Positions 1 through 8,343 of a stretch of DNA of 64,000 nt are shown here, piece by piece. This stretch comes from Rhodobacteraceae bacterium UBA6213 (GTDB lineage Bacteria; Pseudomonadota; Alphaproteobacteria; Rhodobacterales; Rhodobacteraceae), in the NCBI GenBank assembly GCA_002421605.1, contig DISJ01000017.1:161955-225954 (forward strand). The letters run 5' to 3'. Within the stretch, counting starts at the first letter, position 1. Each line of letters opens with the position of its first letter. Both the position numbers and the translations under genes were made by a program. Below the pieces are notes generated by a model that was given only the letters and a program-made list of their open reading frames with translations, made no database searches and was not told the DNA's origin.

Positions 1-2
1 AT

Positions 3-425
3 GCGCCCCGTGATGGAGCCGAGCGCAAACCATATGCGCCCCGTGATGGAGCCGAGCGTAAACCCTACGCGCCACGCGAAGGTAGCGAACGCAAACCATA
101 CGCGCCCCGCGAAGGTGGTGAGCGCAAGCCTTATGCGCCCAAGGGCGCTGGAGCGGACAAAAAACCCTACGGTGCGCGCAGCGAGGGCGGCGAGCGCAAG
201 GGTTTTGCGGGCAAGCCGCGCATTGCACTCGGGAAAGCGCCTTTCGGCGCTGCTTCGGGTGAGGGGCGCGGCCCGGCGAAGCCGCGCGCTGCGGGATCAA
301 AATCACATGGCGGCGGGCGCGCGGCTGGATTCAAATCCCACAGCGGCGCGCCGGGCGGCAAGCCGCCAACAGGGCGGGGTGGCGCAAAACCCGGGCGCAA
401 GCCCGGGCCGCGCGATAAAAGCTGA
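3..425 (+). CDS. C-terminal part of an RNA-binding protein with a repetitive basic tail (possibly RluB/RsuA-type pseudouridine synthase)
   Basis: Partial gene: the reading frame is open from the window edge to a TGA at 423-425. The visible 140 residues are low-complexity and very basic. They start with four 11-residue repeats of the type ERKPYAPRDGA (33-bp DNA period), then decay into Gly/Lys/Pro/Arg-rich sequence ending KPGRKPGPRDKS. Such tails are common at the C-terminus of rRNA pseudouridine synthases and RNA helicases in Rhodobacteraceae. The catalytic domain lies outside the window, so the family is an inference. The tail probably binds RNA. Confidence 0.5.
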   Translation, partial: APRDGAERKPYAPRDGAERKPYAPREGSERKPYAPREGGERKPYAPKGAGADKKPYGARSEGGERKGFAGKPRIALGKAPFGAASGEGRGPAKPRAAGSKSHGGGRAAGFKSHSGAPGGKPPTGRGGAKPGRKPGPRDKS

Positions 426-706
426 TCTTTGAAAGCGCACCATGGGACGTCGCGACCGCGGCATTCCTGCCTGATGTGCGCGCGCCTTTGCGTCTGTCCG
501 GCGCTTAGGTGCCCGAACTTGCCCGGCTTGCCCACCCCGACGGGGTTTTCGCGCCGTGGTGCCATTGCCACCGTGGCGGGCGCGCGGATCGGGGAAAGAA
601 CCAGAGCATCGCCGCGCTTAGAAACTGTTGAATTGCTGGCAACATGGCCCGGCCACGCCTATAACAGGGGGGCCGGGTGCGTTCCGGCGCTGTAACCGGG
701 GGCCCT
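426..706. other. Intergenic stretch, no gene seen
   Basis: About 280 bases separate the end of the RNA-binding protein from the small membrane peptide gene. Open frames here lack family resemblance and look like shadows. A short CCCC-GAC-GGGG hairpin followed by TTTT near 534-549 could terminate transcription of the first gene. The promoter of the downstream envelope operon must lie here or in the gene before it, but no convincing -35/-10 pair was found. Confidence 0.4.
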
Positions 707-790
707 ATGTCTCAGTCTGCTACGCGGCGCGTCGCATTCTTGCTGCTTTTGGCGGTAACGCTCTACGTCGCCTTTACCGGAGGCTGGTGA
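707..790 (+). CDS. 27-residue single-pass membrane micropeptide leading the XpaC-TelA operon
   Basis: A short frame encodes 27 residues: a charged start (MSQSATRR), a hydrophobic helix of about 13 residues (VAFLLLLAVTLYV), then AFTGGW. Its stop codon overlaps the start of the next gene as TGATG at 788-792, the kind of overlap that couples translation, and this is the main reason to believe it. It would sit in the inner membrane. No function is known to me, and there is no strong Shine-Dalgarno sequence, so it could instead be an untranslated leader. Confidence 0.45.
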   Translation: MSQSATRRVAFLLLLAVTLYVAFTGGW

Positions 791-1698
791 TGGCCGAACG
801 CTTTGGCGGCAAATTCAGCCCGCAAGCCACGCCTGAAACGCAAGGGCAGCAGCCCAACGCGCTGAGCGAGGTTGCACCGCGCCACCCGCTTGCCGCGCGC
901 CCGGTGTGGCTTGTGGTGGCGGCGGCGCCGTTTCTTTTCACCGCGTTTGGCGAACCGGCAGCGGGCCTTGCGGTGGATTTTGCCGCCTTTGCAGCTATTG
1001 CCGCTGCGGCCTTTGTCACCCGTGAGGGGTTGCGCGCAGAGGCTGCCTTTAACGCCCGCAAAGTGGCGCGCAGGCCCGCGTTTCCGCGCAAGGGACTTGG
1101 CGCGGGGCTAGTGGGTGCGGGGCTATTCTTGGGTGCCTATGCCCCCGGTGCGGGGTTCTTGGGCCCGATCATTCTGGCCGCAGTGGGCGTTGCGCTCTAC
1201 CTTTTGGCCTTCGGCCTTGACCCGATGCGCGACAAGGGCATGGAAGGGGTGGACGCATTTCAGCAAGACCGCGTCGCCCGAGTGGTGGACGAGGGCGAAA
1301 AGCTTCTGGCCGGGATGCAGGATGCGATTCTGCGCGCGCACGACCGCAAGCTTGACGCCCGCGTCGGCCAGTTTATCGCGCAAGCGCGCGCGCTTTTTCG
1401 CGCGGTCGAGGATGACCCGCGCGATCTGACGGCAGCGCGCAAATACATGGGCGTTTATCTTTTGGGTGCACGCGATGCGACCGCCCGCTTTGCCGACCTT
1501 TTCTCGGCCACCCGCGACGCCAAGGCGCGCGCCGATTATGAGGCGCTGCTCAGCGACCTTGAAACCACATTTGCCGCCCAGACCCGCGAATTGATCGAAA
1601 ATGGGCGCGAAGACCTCGACATTGAAATTGAAGTGCTGCGCGATCGACTGGCGCGTGAGGGTGTACCTAGCCCGTTAACAGTGGAGACAAAGTCATGA
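790..1698 (+). CDS. XpaC-like membrane protein (5-bromo-4-chloroindolyl phosphate hydrolysis protein family)
   Basis: 302 residues from the ATG at 790; a longer upstream extension is open but reads like non-coding translation. The N-terminal half holds four hydrophobic segments (about residues 38-55, 60-75, 100-112 and 120-135). The C-terminal half is a charged cytoplasmic helical domain with a DPMRDKG motif, typical of the XpaC family. XpaC homologues are usually found next to TelA genes, as here, where the stop overlaps the telA-like start (ATGA at 1695-1698). The family's true biochemical role is unknown; the phosphatase name is historical. Context suggests an envelope-stress function. Confidence 0.8.
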   Translation: MAERFGGKFSPQATPETQGQQPNALSEVAPRHPLAARPVWLVVAAAPFLFTAFGEPAAGLAVDFAAFAAIAAAAFVTREGLRAEAAFNARKVARRPAFPRKGLGAGLVGAGLFLGAYAPGAGFLGPIILAAVGVALYLLAFGLDPMRDKGMEGVDAFQQDRVARVVDEGEKLLAGMQDAILRAHDRKLDARVGQFIAQARALFRAVEDDPRDLTAARKYMGVYLLGARDATARFADLFSATRDAKARADYEALLSDLETTFAAQTRELIENGREDLDIEIEVLRDRLAREGVPSPLTVETKS

Positions 1699-2879
1699 CC
1701 GATTCCGTTCGCGAAAAGGCCGCCGCCGCGCTGGCCGAAGTGCAGGCTGCAACCGCCGTGGTTCTGGCCGAGCCCGGCATAGAGATCGTGGCGCTGGCCG
1801 ACGCCCCGGCACCGCTGGCCGAAGAAATCCGCCGCCGCATCGACGAGATCGACCTGAGCGATGCCGGATCAATCGTCAATTTTGGTGCGCGCGCGCAGGG
1901 CGAATTGCAGGTTATCAGCCAAGCCATGCTGACCGATGTAAAAAACAAGGATGTCGGCCCCGCCGGCGACAGCCTGCGCCAGATCGTCACCACGATCCGC
2001 GGCTTTTCGGTATCCGAGCTGGACGTGCGCCGTAGCCGCAGCTGGTGGGAAAAGCTGATCGGCCGCGCCGCGCCCTTTGCCGATTTCATCGCGCGGTTTG
2101 AAAATGTGCAAGGCCAGATCGACAAGGTCACCGACGATCTTTTGGGCCACGAGCACAAGCTGCTCAAAGATATCAAGTCGCTCGACATGTTGTATGACAA
2201 GACGCTGAATTTCTATGACGAGCTTGCGCTTTACATCGCGGCGGGCGAAGAAAAGCTGCGCGATATCGACGCCACGACCATTCCCGCCAAAGAAGCCGAG
2301 CTTGCCGCCGCGCCCGAGGCCGATCAGGTGATGCGCGCGCAGGAATTGCGCGATCTACGCTCGGCGCGCGACGATCTTGAGCGGCGCGTGCATGACCTGA
2401 AGTTGACGCGGCAGGTTACCATGCAAAGCCTGCCATCGATCCGACTGGTGCAGGAAAACGACAAGAGCCTTGTGACCAAGATCAACTCGACACTGGTCAA
2501 CACCGTGCCACTTTGGGAAACTCAACTGGCGCAAGCGGTCACCATCCAGCGAAGCGCCGAGGCAGCCAAGGCCGTGCGCGCCGCCAACGATCTGACCAAT
2601 GAGCTTTTGACCGCGAACGCCAAGAATCTGCGGCAGGCCAACACCATCGTGCGCGAGGAAATGGAGCGCGGCGTGTTTGACATCGAAGCCGTCAAGTCGG
2701 CCAATGCCGAATTGATCGGCACCATCGAGGACAGTCTGCGCATTGCCGACGAAGGCAAGCGGCGCCGTGCGGCTGCCGAGACGGAACTTAAGAAGATGGA
2801 GGCAGACCTGCGCGACACGCTCGCCTCGGCCCGAGCGCGCAGCGACAAGACCGGCGCCACCATCGGCACCTCGGTCTGA
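1695..2879 (+). CDS. TelA/KlaA-family toxic anion resistance protein
   Basis: 394 residues, mostly alpha-helical and coiled-coil. Recognisable family features include the segment around SVSELDVRRSRSWWEKLIGR, the helical LLKDIKSLDMLYDKTLNFYD region, and a long C-terminal stretch of heptad-like helices ending in a charged tail. TelA proteins were named for tellurite resistance of plasmid RK2, but most chromosomal copies act in envelope or antibiotic stress by an unknown mechanism. It overlaps the XpaC-like gene by 4 bases and is followed 2 bases later by the lipoprotein gene, so the whole block should be one transcript. Confidence 0.85.
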   Translation: MTDSVREKAAAALAEVQAATAVVLAEPGIEIVALADAPAPLAEEIRRRIDEIDLSDAGSIVNFGARAQGELQVISQAMLTDVKNKDVGPAGDSLRQIVTTIRGFSVSELDVRRSRSWWEKLIGRAAPFADFIARFENVQGQIDKVTDDLLGHEHKLLKDIKSLDMLYDKTLNFYDELALYIAAGEEKLRDIDATTIPAKEAELAAAPEADQVMRAQELRDLRSARDDLERRVHDLKLTRQVTMQSLPSIRLVQENDKSLVTKINSTLVNTVPLWETQLAQAVTIQRSAEAAKAVRAANDLTNELLTANAKNLRQANTIVREEMERGVFDIEAVKSANAELIGTIEDSLRIADEGKRRRAAAETELKKMEADLRDTLASARARSDKTGATIGTSV

Positions 2880-2881
2880 GG

Positions 2882-3859
2882 ATGCCGCAGATGCAGCGCC
2901 CCTGCCCTGCCTCCACCCCACGCCCTCGGGCGGGGCTGGCGCTTTTGGCGGTGGCGCTGGCATTGGCGGGTTGCGCCGAGTTGCCGCCCGTGGCGGTCCC
3001 AACTGCCCCACCCGCGCCCGCAGCTCTGATTGAACCAGGCGTAACGGCGCGCTCACCCAGCAGCGAGGCGGCACGCGTGCGCTTTGGCGCGATACAAGAG
3101 CGGATGCTGGCAAAGGGGTTGCTACGCACCGAATTGCAACCTCAGGATGCCCCGTTCAGCGCCGCGCGACTGACCGAAGACTTCATACGCATTGCGCTTT
3201 ATGATGAATACTCCTCGCTCAGCGGCAATTTCGTGGCGCGCGAAACCGCCGCCCGCCTGCGCCGTTGGGAAGCGCCGGTGCGCATGAGTATCGAGTTCGG
3301 CGCTTCGATCCCGCTGGCGCAGCGCACCGCCGACCGCATCACGCTGGCCTCGACCGCTTCGCGGCTTGGCTATGTCACCGGACATCCGGTCAGCGTCAGC
3401 GAGCAGAACTCCAATTTCACCGTGCTGATGCTGAACGAAGACGAACGGCGCGCTATCGGCCCACGGCTGGCGGCGCTGGTGCCCGGCATCGACCCTTCCG
3501 TGATCCGCACGGTGACCAACCTGCCCGACAGCACCTATTGCGTGGTCTTTGCCTTTTCGCTGGGCGACAGCGGCGTTTATACCCGCGCGGTCGCGGTGAT
3601 CCGGGGCGAGCATCCAGACCTGTTGCGACAGTCCTGTTTTCACGAGGAACTGGCGCAGGGCATGGGGCTGGCCAACGACAGCCCGGCGGCGCGCCCCTCG
3701 GTCTTTAATGACGATGAAGAATTTGCGCTGTTGACCCGCCATGACGATCTGTTGCTGCGCATCCTCTATGACCCGCGCCTTCGCCCCGGTATGCTTGAGG
3801 CCGAGGCCCGCCCGATCGTTTCCACCATCGTCGCCCAATTGATGGGCGGCACCAGTTGA
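2882..3859 (+). CDS. DUF2927 lipoprotein
   Basis: 325 residues with a lipoprotein signal: positive N-terminus, hydrophobic run (LALLAVALALA) and lipobox LAGC with the acylated Cys near residue 31, then a Pro/Ala linker. The rest matches the DUF2927 type (FSAARLTEDFIRIALYDEYS near the start; a Cys-containing SCFHEELAQGMGL segment near residue 250). HEELAQ resembles a metal-binding HExxx motif, and the family has been compared to zinc-dependent proteases, but catalysis is not established. It is probably exported and anchored in the envelope, and is the only exported member of the operon. Confidence 0.75.
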   Translation: MPQMQRPCPASTPRPRAGLALLAVALALAGCAELPPVAVPTAPPAPAALIEPGVTARSPSSEAARVRFGAIQERMLAKGLLRTELQPQDAPFSAARLTEDFIRIALYDEYSSLSGNFVARETAARLRRWEAPVRMSIEFGASIPLAQRTADRITLASTASRLGYVTGHPVSVSEQNSNFTVLMLNEDERRAIGPRLAALVPGIDPSVIRTVTNLPDSTYCVVFAFSLGDSGVYTRAVAVIRGEHPDLLRQSCFHEELAQGMGLANDSPAARPSVFNDDEEFALLTRHDDLLLRILYDPRLRPGMLEAEARPIVSTIVAQLMGGTS

Positions 3860-3879
3860 CCTAGTGAAGGAGCAACCCC

Positions 3880-4989
3880 ATGGGTATTCTCGATTTTCTG
3901 ACAGGCGAATTCATTGATGTCATCCACTGGGTCGATGACACACGCGATACCATGGTCTGGCGCTTTGAACGCGAGGGCCATGCGATCAAATACGGCGCCA
4001 AGCTGACCGTGCGAGAGGGGCAAACGGCGGTATTCGTGCACGAAGGGCAGTTGGCCGATGTGTTCGGCCCCGGGCTTTACATGCTTGAAACCAACAACAT
4101 GCCCTTGCTAACCACCTTGCAGCATTGGGATCACGGTTTCAAATCGCCCTTCAAATCAGAGATTTATTTCATCAACACCACCCGCTTCAACGACCTGAAG
4201 TGGGGCACCAAGAACCCGATCATCTGCCGCGACCCCGAATTTGGCCCGGTGCGGTTGCGCGCCTTTGGCACCTATTCGATGCGGGTGGCGGATGCCGCGA
4301 AATTCATGAAAGAGATCGTCGGCACCGATGGCGAGTTTACCTCGGACGAGGTGAGCTTTCAGATCCGCAACGTGATTGTGCAGGAACTCAGCCGGGTGCT
4401 GGCAAGCTCGGGTATTCCGGTGCTCGACATGGCGGCCAACACGGGCGATCTGGCCAAGCTGGTGAACACCGCAATCGCGCCAAAAATTGCCGATTACGGC
4501 CTGACACTGCCCGAGTTTTACATCGAAAACGTAAGCCTGCCCGAAGAGGTGGAAAAGGTGCTCGACAAGCGCACCTCGGTAGGGTTGGCGGGCGATCTGA
4601 GTAAATATACGCAGTTCGCGGCCGCCGAGGCATTGGGCAATGCAGGTAGCGCCGGGGGCGCGATGGGCGCTGCAGTGGGCGCGGGCATGGGCATGGCGAT
4701 GGGCGCGCAGATGGCGCATTCAGGGCCATGGGGCGCAGCCCCTGCCGCTGGCGCACCGATGGCACCGCCACCGCCGCCGGTGGAAACCGTGTGGCACATT
4801 GCCGAGGCCGGGGCGACCAAGGGGCCCTACGGGCGCGGGCATCTGGGGCGGATGGCTGGCGAGGGCAGCTTTGCGCGCAGCACGTTGGTCTGGTCGCCGG
4901 GATATGCAGGCTGGGTTGCCGCCGACACGGTGCCCGAGCTTGCGCAACTCTTCACGATTCTGCCGCCGCCGCCACCGCCGGGCGCTTGA
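3880..4989 (+). CDS. SPFH-domain protein with C-terminal GYF_2 domain (YdjI-like)
   Basis: 369 residues; the start is supported by AAGGAG eight bases upstream. Residues 1 to about 245 form an SPFH/band-7-like domain of the YdjI type, with the segment VREGQTAVFVHEGQLADVFG and the helix after LPEFYIENVSLP. A Gly/Ala/Met-rich linker (about 247-290) and a poly-Pro stretch lead to a GYF_2-like domain (about 293-355; WHIAEAGATKGPYG). The protein ends in poly-Pro. In Bacillus subtilis, YdjI works with the PspA-like YdjF and the zinc-ribbon YdjG in membrane stress. The GYF_2 domain suggests that it binds Pro-rich ligands, possibly its own tail. Confidence 0.8.
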   Translation: MGILDFLTGEFIDVIHWVDDTRDTMVWRFEREGHAIKYGAKLTVREGQTAVFVHEGQLADVFGPGLYMLETNNMPLLTTLQHWDHGFKSPFKSEIYFINTTRFNDLKWGTKNPIICRDPEFGPVRLRAFGTYSMRVADAAKFMKEIVGTDGEFTSDEVSFQIRNVIVQELSRVLASSGIPVLDMAANTGDLAKLVNTAIAPKIADYGLTLPEFYIENVSLPEEVEKVLDKRTSVGLAGDLSKYTQFAAAEALGNAGSAGGAMGAAVGAGMGMAMGAQMAHSGPWGAAPAAGAPMAPPPPPVETVWHIAEAGATKGPYGRGHLGRMAGEGSFARSTLVWSPGYAGWVAADTVPELAQLFTILPPPPPPGA

Positions 4990-4999
4990 GGGCTGACAC

Positions 5000-6112
5000 A
5001 TGGCTGGAATCGAGCGGGAATTCCGCTACCCTTGCGAGGCGTGTGGGGCCGACTTGCGCTTTGCGCCGGGGCAGGCCGAACTTGTCTGCGACCATTGTGG
5101 CCACACCCAGTCCATCCCCGCAGCGACCGGTCGGGGCACGGCCAAGGGGTTGGGCGAGCTTGATCTGCAGGCCGGGCTACGCGCCGACCTGCCGTTGGCC
5201 GCAACCGAGGAACTGCGCACGCTTTCCTGCCCCAACTGCGCCGCGCTGATCGAGTTTGAGGGCGCCGAACACGCCACCGAATGCCCGTTCTGCGCAACAC
5301 CGGTGGTGGTTGATGCCGGGGCGAGCCGGATGATCAAGGTGCAGGCGCTGGCCCCGTTCAAGCTGACCGAAGACGAGGCGCGCACGGCGCTTGGGCGCTG
5401 GCTCGGGCGGCTCTGGTTTGCGCCAGGGGGGGTTCAGCAATACGCGCGCCGTGGCCGCCGCCTGACCGGCGTCTATTCGCCGTTCTGGACCTTCGACGCC
5501 GATACCCGCTCGGCCTACACTGGGCAGCGGGGTGATGCCTATTACGAGACGGAATGGGTCACGGTCACGCGCAACGGCAAAACCTCGCGCGAAAGCCGCC
5601 GGGTGCGTCACATCCGCTGGAGCCGTGTCAAAGGCCGCGTGGCGCGCGCGTTCGATGATGTGCTGGTGCTGGCCGCGCGCTCGTTGCCGCGCAAGCATAC
5701 CGATGCGCTACGACCTTGGGACTTGGGCGCGCTGGTGCCCTATAACCCCGATTTCGTCGCGGGCTTCACCGCCGAAGGCTATACCGTGCAACTGGGCGAA
5801 GGCCACGAGTTAGCGCGCAAGGAAATGGCGCGGGTCATCACTTCAGATGTGCGCCGCGATATTGGCGGCGACGAGCAGCGGATCGAAAACATCCACACAG
5901 ATTGGTCAGACGAGACGTTCAAGCACATCCTGCTACCAGTCTGGACCGCCGCCTATAAATATCGCGGCAAAAGCTTTCGCTTCGTGGTCAACGGCCAGAC
6001 CGGCAAGGTACAGGGCGAGCGGCCTTGGTCGTGGATCAAGATCACCTTTGCGGTGATCGTGGCGGCGATAATCGTGGGGGTTGCGGTCTATTTTGGCCAG
6101 CAGGCGCAATAA
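5000..6112 (+). CDS. Zinc-ribbon membrane protein, YdjG-like
   Basis: 370 residues. Two zinc ribbons sit at the N-terminus: CEAC...CDHC (about residues 12-33) and CPNC...CPFC (about 76-98). A beta-rich middle domain follows, and then one transmembrane helix near the end (about 342-363, IKITFAVIVAAIIVGVAVYF). Such proteins are often misannotated as primosomal protein N-prime. YdjG-like proteins recruit SPFH or PspA-like partners to the membrane, which fits its position 10 bases after the SPFH gene. It is the last gene before a hairpin that closes the operon. Confidence 0.75.
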   Translation: MAGIEREFRYPCEACGADLRFAPGQAELVCDHCGHTQSIPAATGRGTAKGLGELDLQAGLRADLPLAATEELRTLSCPNCAALIEFEGAEHATECPFCATPVVVDAGASRMIKVQALAPFKLTEDEARTALGRWLGRLWFAPGGVQQYARRGRRLTGVYSPFWTFDADTRSAYTGQRGDAYYETEWVTVTRNGKTSRESRRVRHIRWSRVKGRVARAFDDVLVLAARSLPRKHTDALRPWDLGALVPYNPDFVAGFTAEGYTVQLGEGHELARKEMARVITSDVRRDIGGDEQRIENIHTDWSDETFKHILLPVWTAAYKYRGKSFRFVVNGQTGKVQGERPWSWIKITFAVIVAAIIVGVAVYFGQQAQ

Positions 6113-6117
6113 AGGCT

Positions 6118-6136
6118 GGGGGGCTTTGCGCCCCCC
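6118..6136. terminator. Hairpin between convergent genes
   Basis: A perfect 7-bp stem (GGGGGGC/GCCCCCC) with a TTTGC loop lies between the end of the zinc-ribbon gene and the end of hsp20, which face each other. There is no T-run on either side, so termination would depend on Rho or be partial. Confidence 0.5.
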
Positions 6137-6171
6137 TAACCCCCCGCGGGATATGAAATCAAGACGCGGGC

Positions 6172-6591
6172 TCAGCCCTTGCCGATCGCCACTTTCTTGG
6201 TTTTGTTGATCTTATCGGGCGATTTCTTCTTGACAGAAACCGTCAGAACGCCGCCCACAAGGTCGGCCTTGACCGCACCTTCGTCCGCATCCGTGGGCAG
6301 ACGGAATGAACGCGAAAACGCGCCAAACTGACGTTCAGAGAAATACCAAGTCTCGCCCTTTTCCTCGCGCGAGGTTTTCTTCTCGCCCTTCACGGTGACG
6401 ATGCCATCATCCACTGTAATCTCAACGTCCTTTTCTTCGACGCCGGGCAGTTCCATCGCAATCGTATAGGCACCGTCCTTTTCGCTCGCCTCGGCGGCGG
6501 GCGCGACCCATTCCGCAAGCCGCGTTCCGAAGGTGCGGAAAGGTTCATACAGCGTCGGCCAGAAGCCGCTGGTAAGGGATTTCTCGACCAT
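6172..6591 (-). CDS. Small heat-shock protein, Hsp20/alpha-crystallin family
   Basis: 139 residues, the usual length. The alpha-crystallin domain spans about residues 35-130 and includes YTIAMELPGVEEKDVEITVD, the FSRSFRLPTDAD loop and the conserved GVLTVSVKK strand. It lacks a C-terminal IxI motif and ends in a Lys-rich tail. It acts as an ATP-independent holdase for unfolding proteins in the cytoplasm. A GGAGGT Shine-Dalgarno sequence lies 5-10 bases upstream of the start. An RpoH-type promoter precedes it (separate entry), so heat induction is expected. Confidence 0.92.
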   Translation of the reverse strand: MVEKSLTSGFWPTLYEPFRTFGTRLAEWVAPAAEASEKDGAYTIAMELPGVEEKDVEITVDDGIVTVKGEKKTSREEKGETWYFSERQFGAFSRSFRLPTDADEGAVKADLVGGVLTVSVKKKSPDKINKTKKVAIGKG

Positions 6592-6623
6592 TTAGACCTC
6601 CATTAGCTGAGTTTCACCTGACG

Positions 6624-6655
6624 CTTATATAGGGATTTCGCGGGGCATCGCCAAG
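6624..6655 (-). promoter_or_regulatory. RpoH-type heat-shock promoter of hsp20
   Basis: On the minus strand CTTG (6655-6652) is followed after 17 bases by CCCTATATAAG (6634-6624). This fits the RpoH element described in Rhodobacter (CTTG, 17-18 bases, CYTATNT). It lies about 33 bases upstream of the hsp20 start. The consensus was recalled, not computed. Confidence 0.6.
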
Positions 6656-6738
6656 AGCCGCGGCGATGCGGCGTGGCTTGTTGCTGCGCCGAAGGATCGG
6701 CGGTATCAGCGTGGGGATGGGCTAATCGGGGGTGCGGG

Positions 6739-7662
6739 ATGATCCTGTGTTGCGGCGAAGCGCTGATCGACATGCTGGCGCGCGAAACAGCTGCGGGTGA
6801 GCACGCGTTTGCCCCCTACCCCGGCGGCGCGGTGTTCAACACCGCGCTCGCGCTTGGTCGGTTGGGGGCGGCGAGCGGGTTTTTCAGCGGCATTGCGCGC
6901 GATTTGTTTGGCGAGATGCTGATGCAGGCGCTGAGCGCCTCCAAGGTTGATGCGTCTTTGGTGGTACGCTCGGCGCGCCCTACGACGCTGGCCTTCGTAA
7001 CACTCAATGGCGGGCAGGCGCGCTATGCGTTTTATGACGAAGCTACCGCCGGGCGGATGCTAAGCCCCGCCGATCTGCCAACGCTGCCGGGTACGGTTAA
7101 GTCGCTGTTCTTTGGTGGTATCTCGCTGGTGGCAGAACCCTGCGGGTCGGCCTATGAAGCACTGATGACGCGCGAGGCGGGGCGGCGGATGTGCATGATC
7201 GACCCCAATATCCGCCCCAATTTCATTACGGACGCGGCGGCCTACCGCGCGCGGATCTGGCGGTTGCTGGCATTGAGCGACATCGTCAAGCTATCCGATG
7301 AAGACCTTGCGTGGCTGACCGGGCCGGGCCCGATCGAGGCGGGGGCACGGGCGGTGTTGGCGCGCGGCGCGCGCCTTGTGTTCATCACCGAAGGTGCCAA
7401 GGGCGCGCATGCGTTCTGGGGCGATCAGGCGGCATTCGAGCCTGCACGCAAGGTGGCTGTAAGCGATACCGTGGGCGCAGGCGATACATTTAACGCAGGC
7501 GTGCTGGCCGCGCTGGCGCGGGCTGGGGCGCTTGGCAAGGGCGATGTCGCGGGTATTGGTGCTGACCTTGTGCAGGGCGCGTTGCGGCTGGGGGTGCAGG
7601 CGGCGGCAGTAACGGTATCACGCGCGGGCGCAAACCCGCCTTGGGCAGAGGAGTTGGCATGA
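6739..7662 (+). CDS. PfkB-family sugar kinase (fructokinase-like)
   Basis: 307 residues from the ATG at 6739; the longer frame from 6673 adds sequence unlike the family. PfkB signatures are present: an N-terminal GEALIDM strand, YPGGAVFNTALALGRLG (substrate-binding glycines), FFSGIARDLFGEML, and the C-terminal DTVGAGDTFNAGVLAAL with the catalytic Asp in GAGD. It phosphorylates a sugar with ATP. Fructose is the likeliest substrate, but sequence alone does not settle this. Its stop overlaps the start of dtd (ATGA at 7659-7662), so the two are co-translated. Confidence 0.85.
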   Translation: MILCCGEALIDMLARETAAGEHAFAPYPGGAVFNTALALGRLGAASGFFSGIARDLFGEMLMQALSASKVDASLVVRSARPTTLAFVTLNGGQARYAFYDEATAGRMLSPADLPTLPGTVKSLFFGGISLVAEPCGSAYEALMTREAGRRMCMIDPNIRPNFITDAAAYRARIWRLLALSDIVKLSDEDLAWLTGPGPIEAGARAVLARGARLVFITEGAKGAHAFWGDQAAFEPARKVAVSDTVGAGDTFNAGVLAALARAGALGKGDVAGIGADLVQGALRLGVQAAAVTVSRAGANPPWAEELA

Positions 7663-8108
7663 GGGTTCTGGTGCAGCGCGTCACGCAAGCACGCGTGACG
7701 GTGGCGGGTCGGCTGACGGGCGAGATCGGGCGTGGCCTGTTGCTGCTTGTCTGCGCCATGCAGGGCGATAGCGAGACGGAGGCGGAAAAGCTAGCCCAGC
7801 GGGTGGCCAAACTGCGCATCTTTCGCGACGCCGCCGAAAAGATGAACCTGTGCGTGCAGGATGTGGGCGGGGCCGCGCTGGTGGTCAGCCAGTTCACGCT
7901 GGCCGCCGATACCTCGCGCGGCAACCGCCCGGGCTTTTCCACCGCCGCCCCGCCCGAAATTGGCGAGCGGCTGTATCAGCACTTCGCGGCGCATTTGCGC
8001 AGGCTGGGGTTAGAAGTGGCGATGGGCGAGTTTGGCGCCGACATGGCGGTGGCGCTGGTCAACGACGGCCCAGTCACGATCTGGATGGACAGCGCCGAGC
8101 GCGGCTGA
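7659..8108 (+). CDS. dtd: D-aminoacyl-tRNA deacylase
   Basis: 149 residues, the usual Dtd length, from the ATG at 7659 overlapping the kinase stop. Hallmarks are MRVLVQRVTQARVTV at the start, the SQFTLAADTSRGNRPGFS motif (about 80-97; the family's active-site SQ...T element), and the C-terminal NDGPVTIWMD with the Gly-cis-Pro pair that reads chirality. It hydrolyses D-amino acids (and Gly) mischarged on tRNA. Confidence 0.95.
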   Translation: MRVLVQRVTQARVTVAGRLTGEIGRGLLLLVCAMQGDSETEAEKLAQRVAKLRIFRDAAEKMNLCVQDVGGAALVVSQFTLAADTSRGNRPGFSTAAPPEIGERLYQHFAAHLRRLGLEVAMGEFGADMAVALVNDGPVTIWMDSAERG

Positions 8109-8343
8109 TGGGTCAGAACACTTGACATTTACACGCGTTTACCCCATTTGAGCCGGGTCGACATCCGCTGCCGCGTGAGCAGCCGTGCCCTATGGGGGCG
8201 CCCGGATGCGGCACATGGTTCCCAATTCACGCGGGGGTCCGGCAGGCCAGTGGCCTGCGCCCCGCCCCGAATGCCCCCGCCAAGGTGGGGGCTAAACCCT
8301 ATGCGCGCTTGGCATATGCCCGGCGCATTCTGAAAGTAAACAC
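8109..8343. other. Intergenic region before the helicase
   Basis: 235 bases with no convincing gene. A TTGACA hexamer at about 8123-8128 is a possible -35 box without a clear -10. The stretch from 8240 to 8290 is rich in short GC palindromes. A long leader is common upstream of RNA-helicase genes, but nothing specific is visible. Confidence 0.35.

Noticed and set aside
5000..6112. Primosomal protein N-prime (PriA) annotation for the zinc-ribbon gene
   Set aside because: There are no helicase motifs; only zinc ribbons and a C-terminal membrane helix are present.
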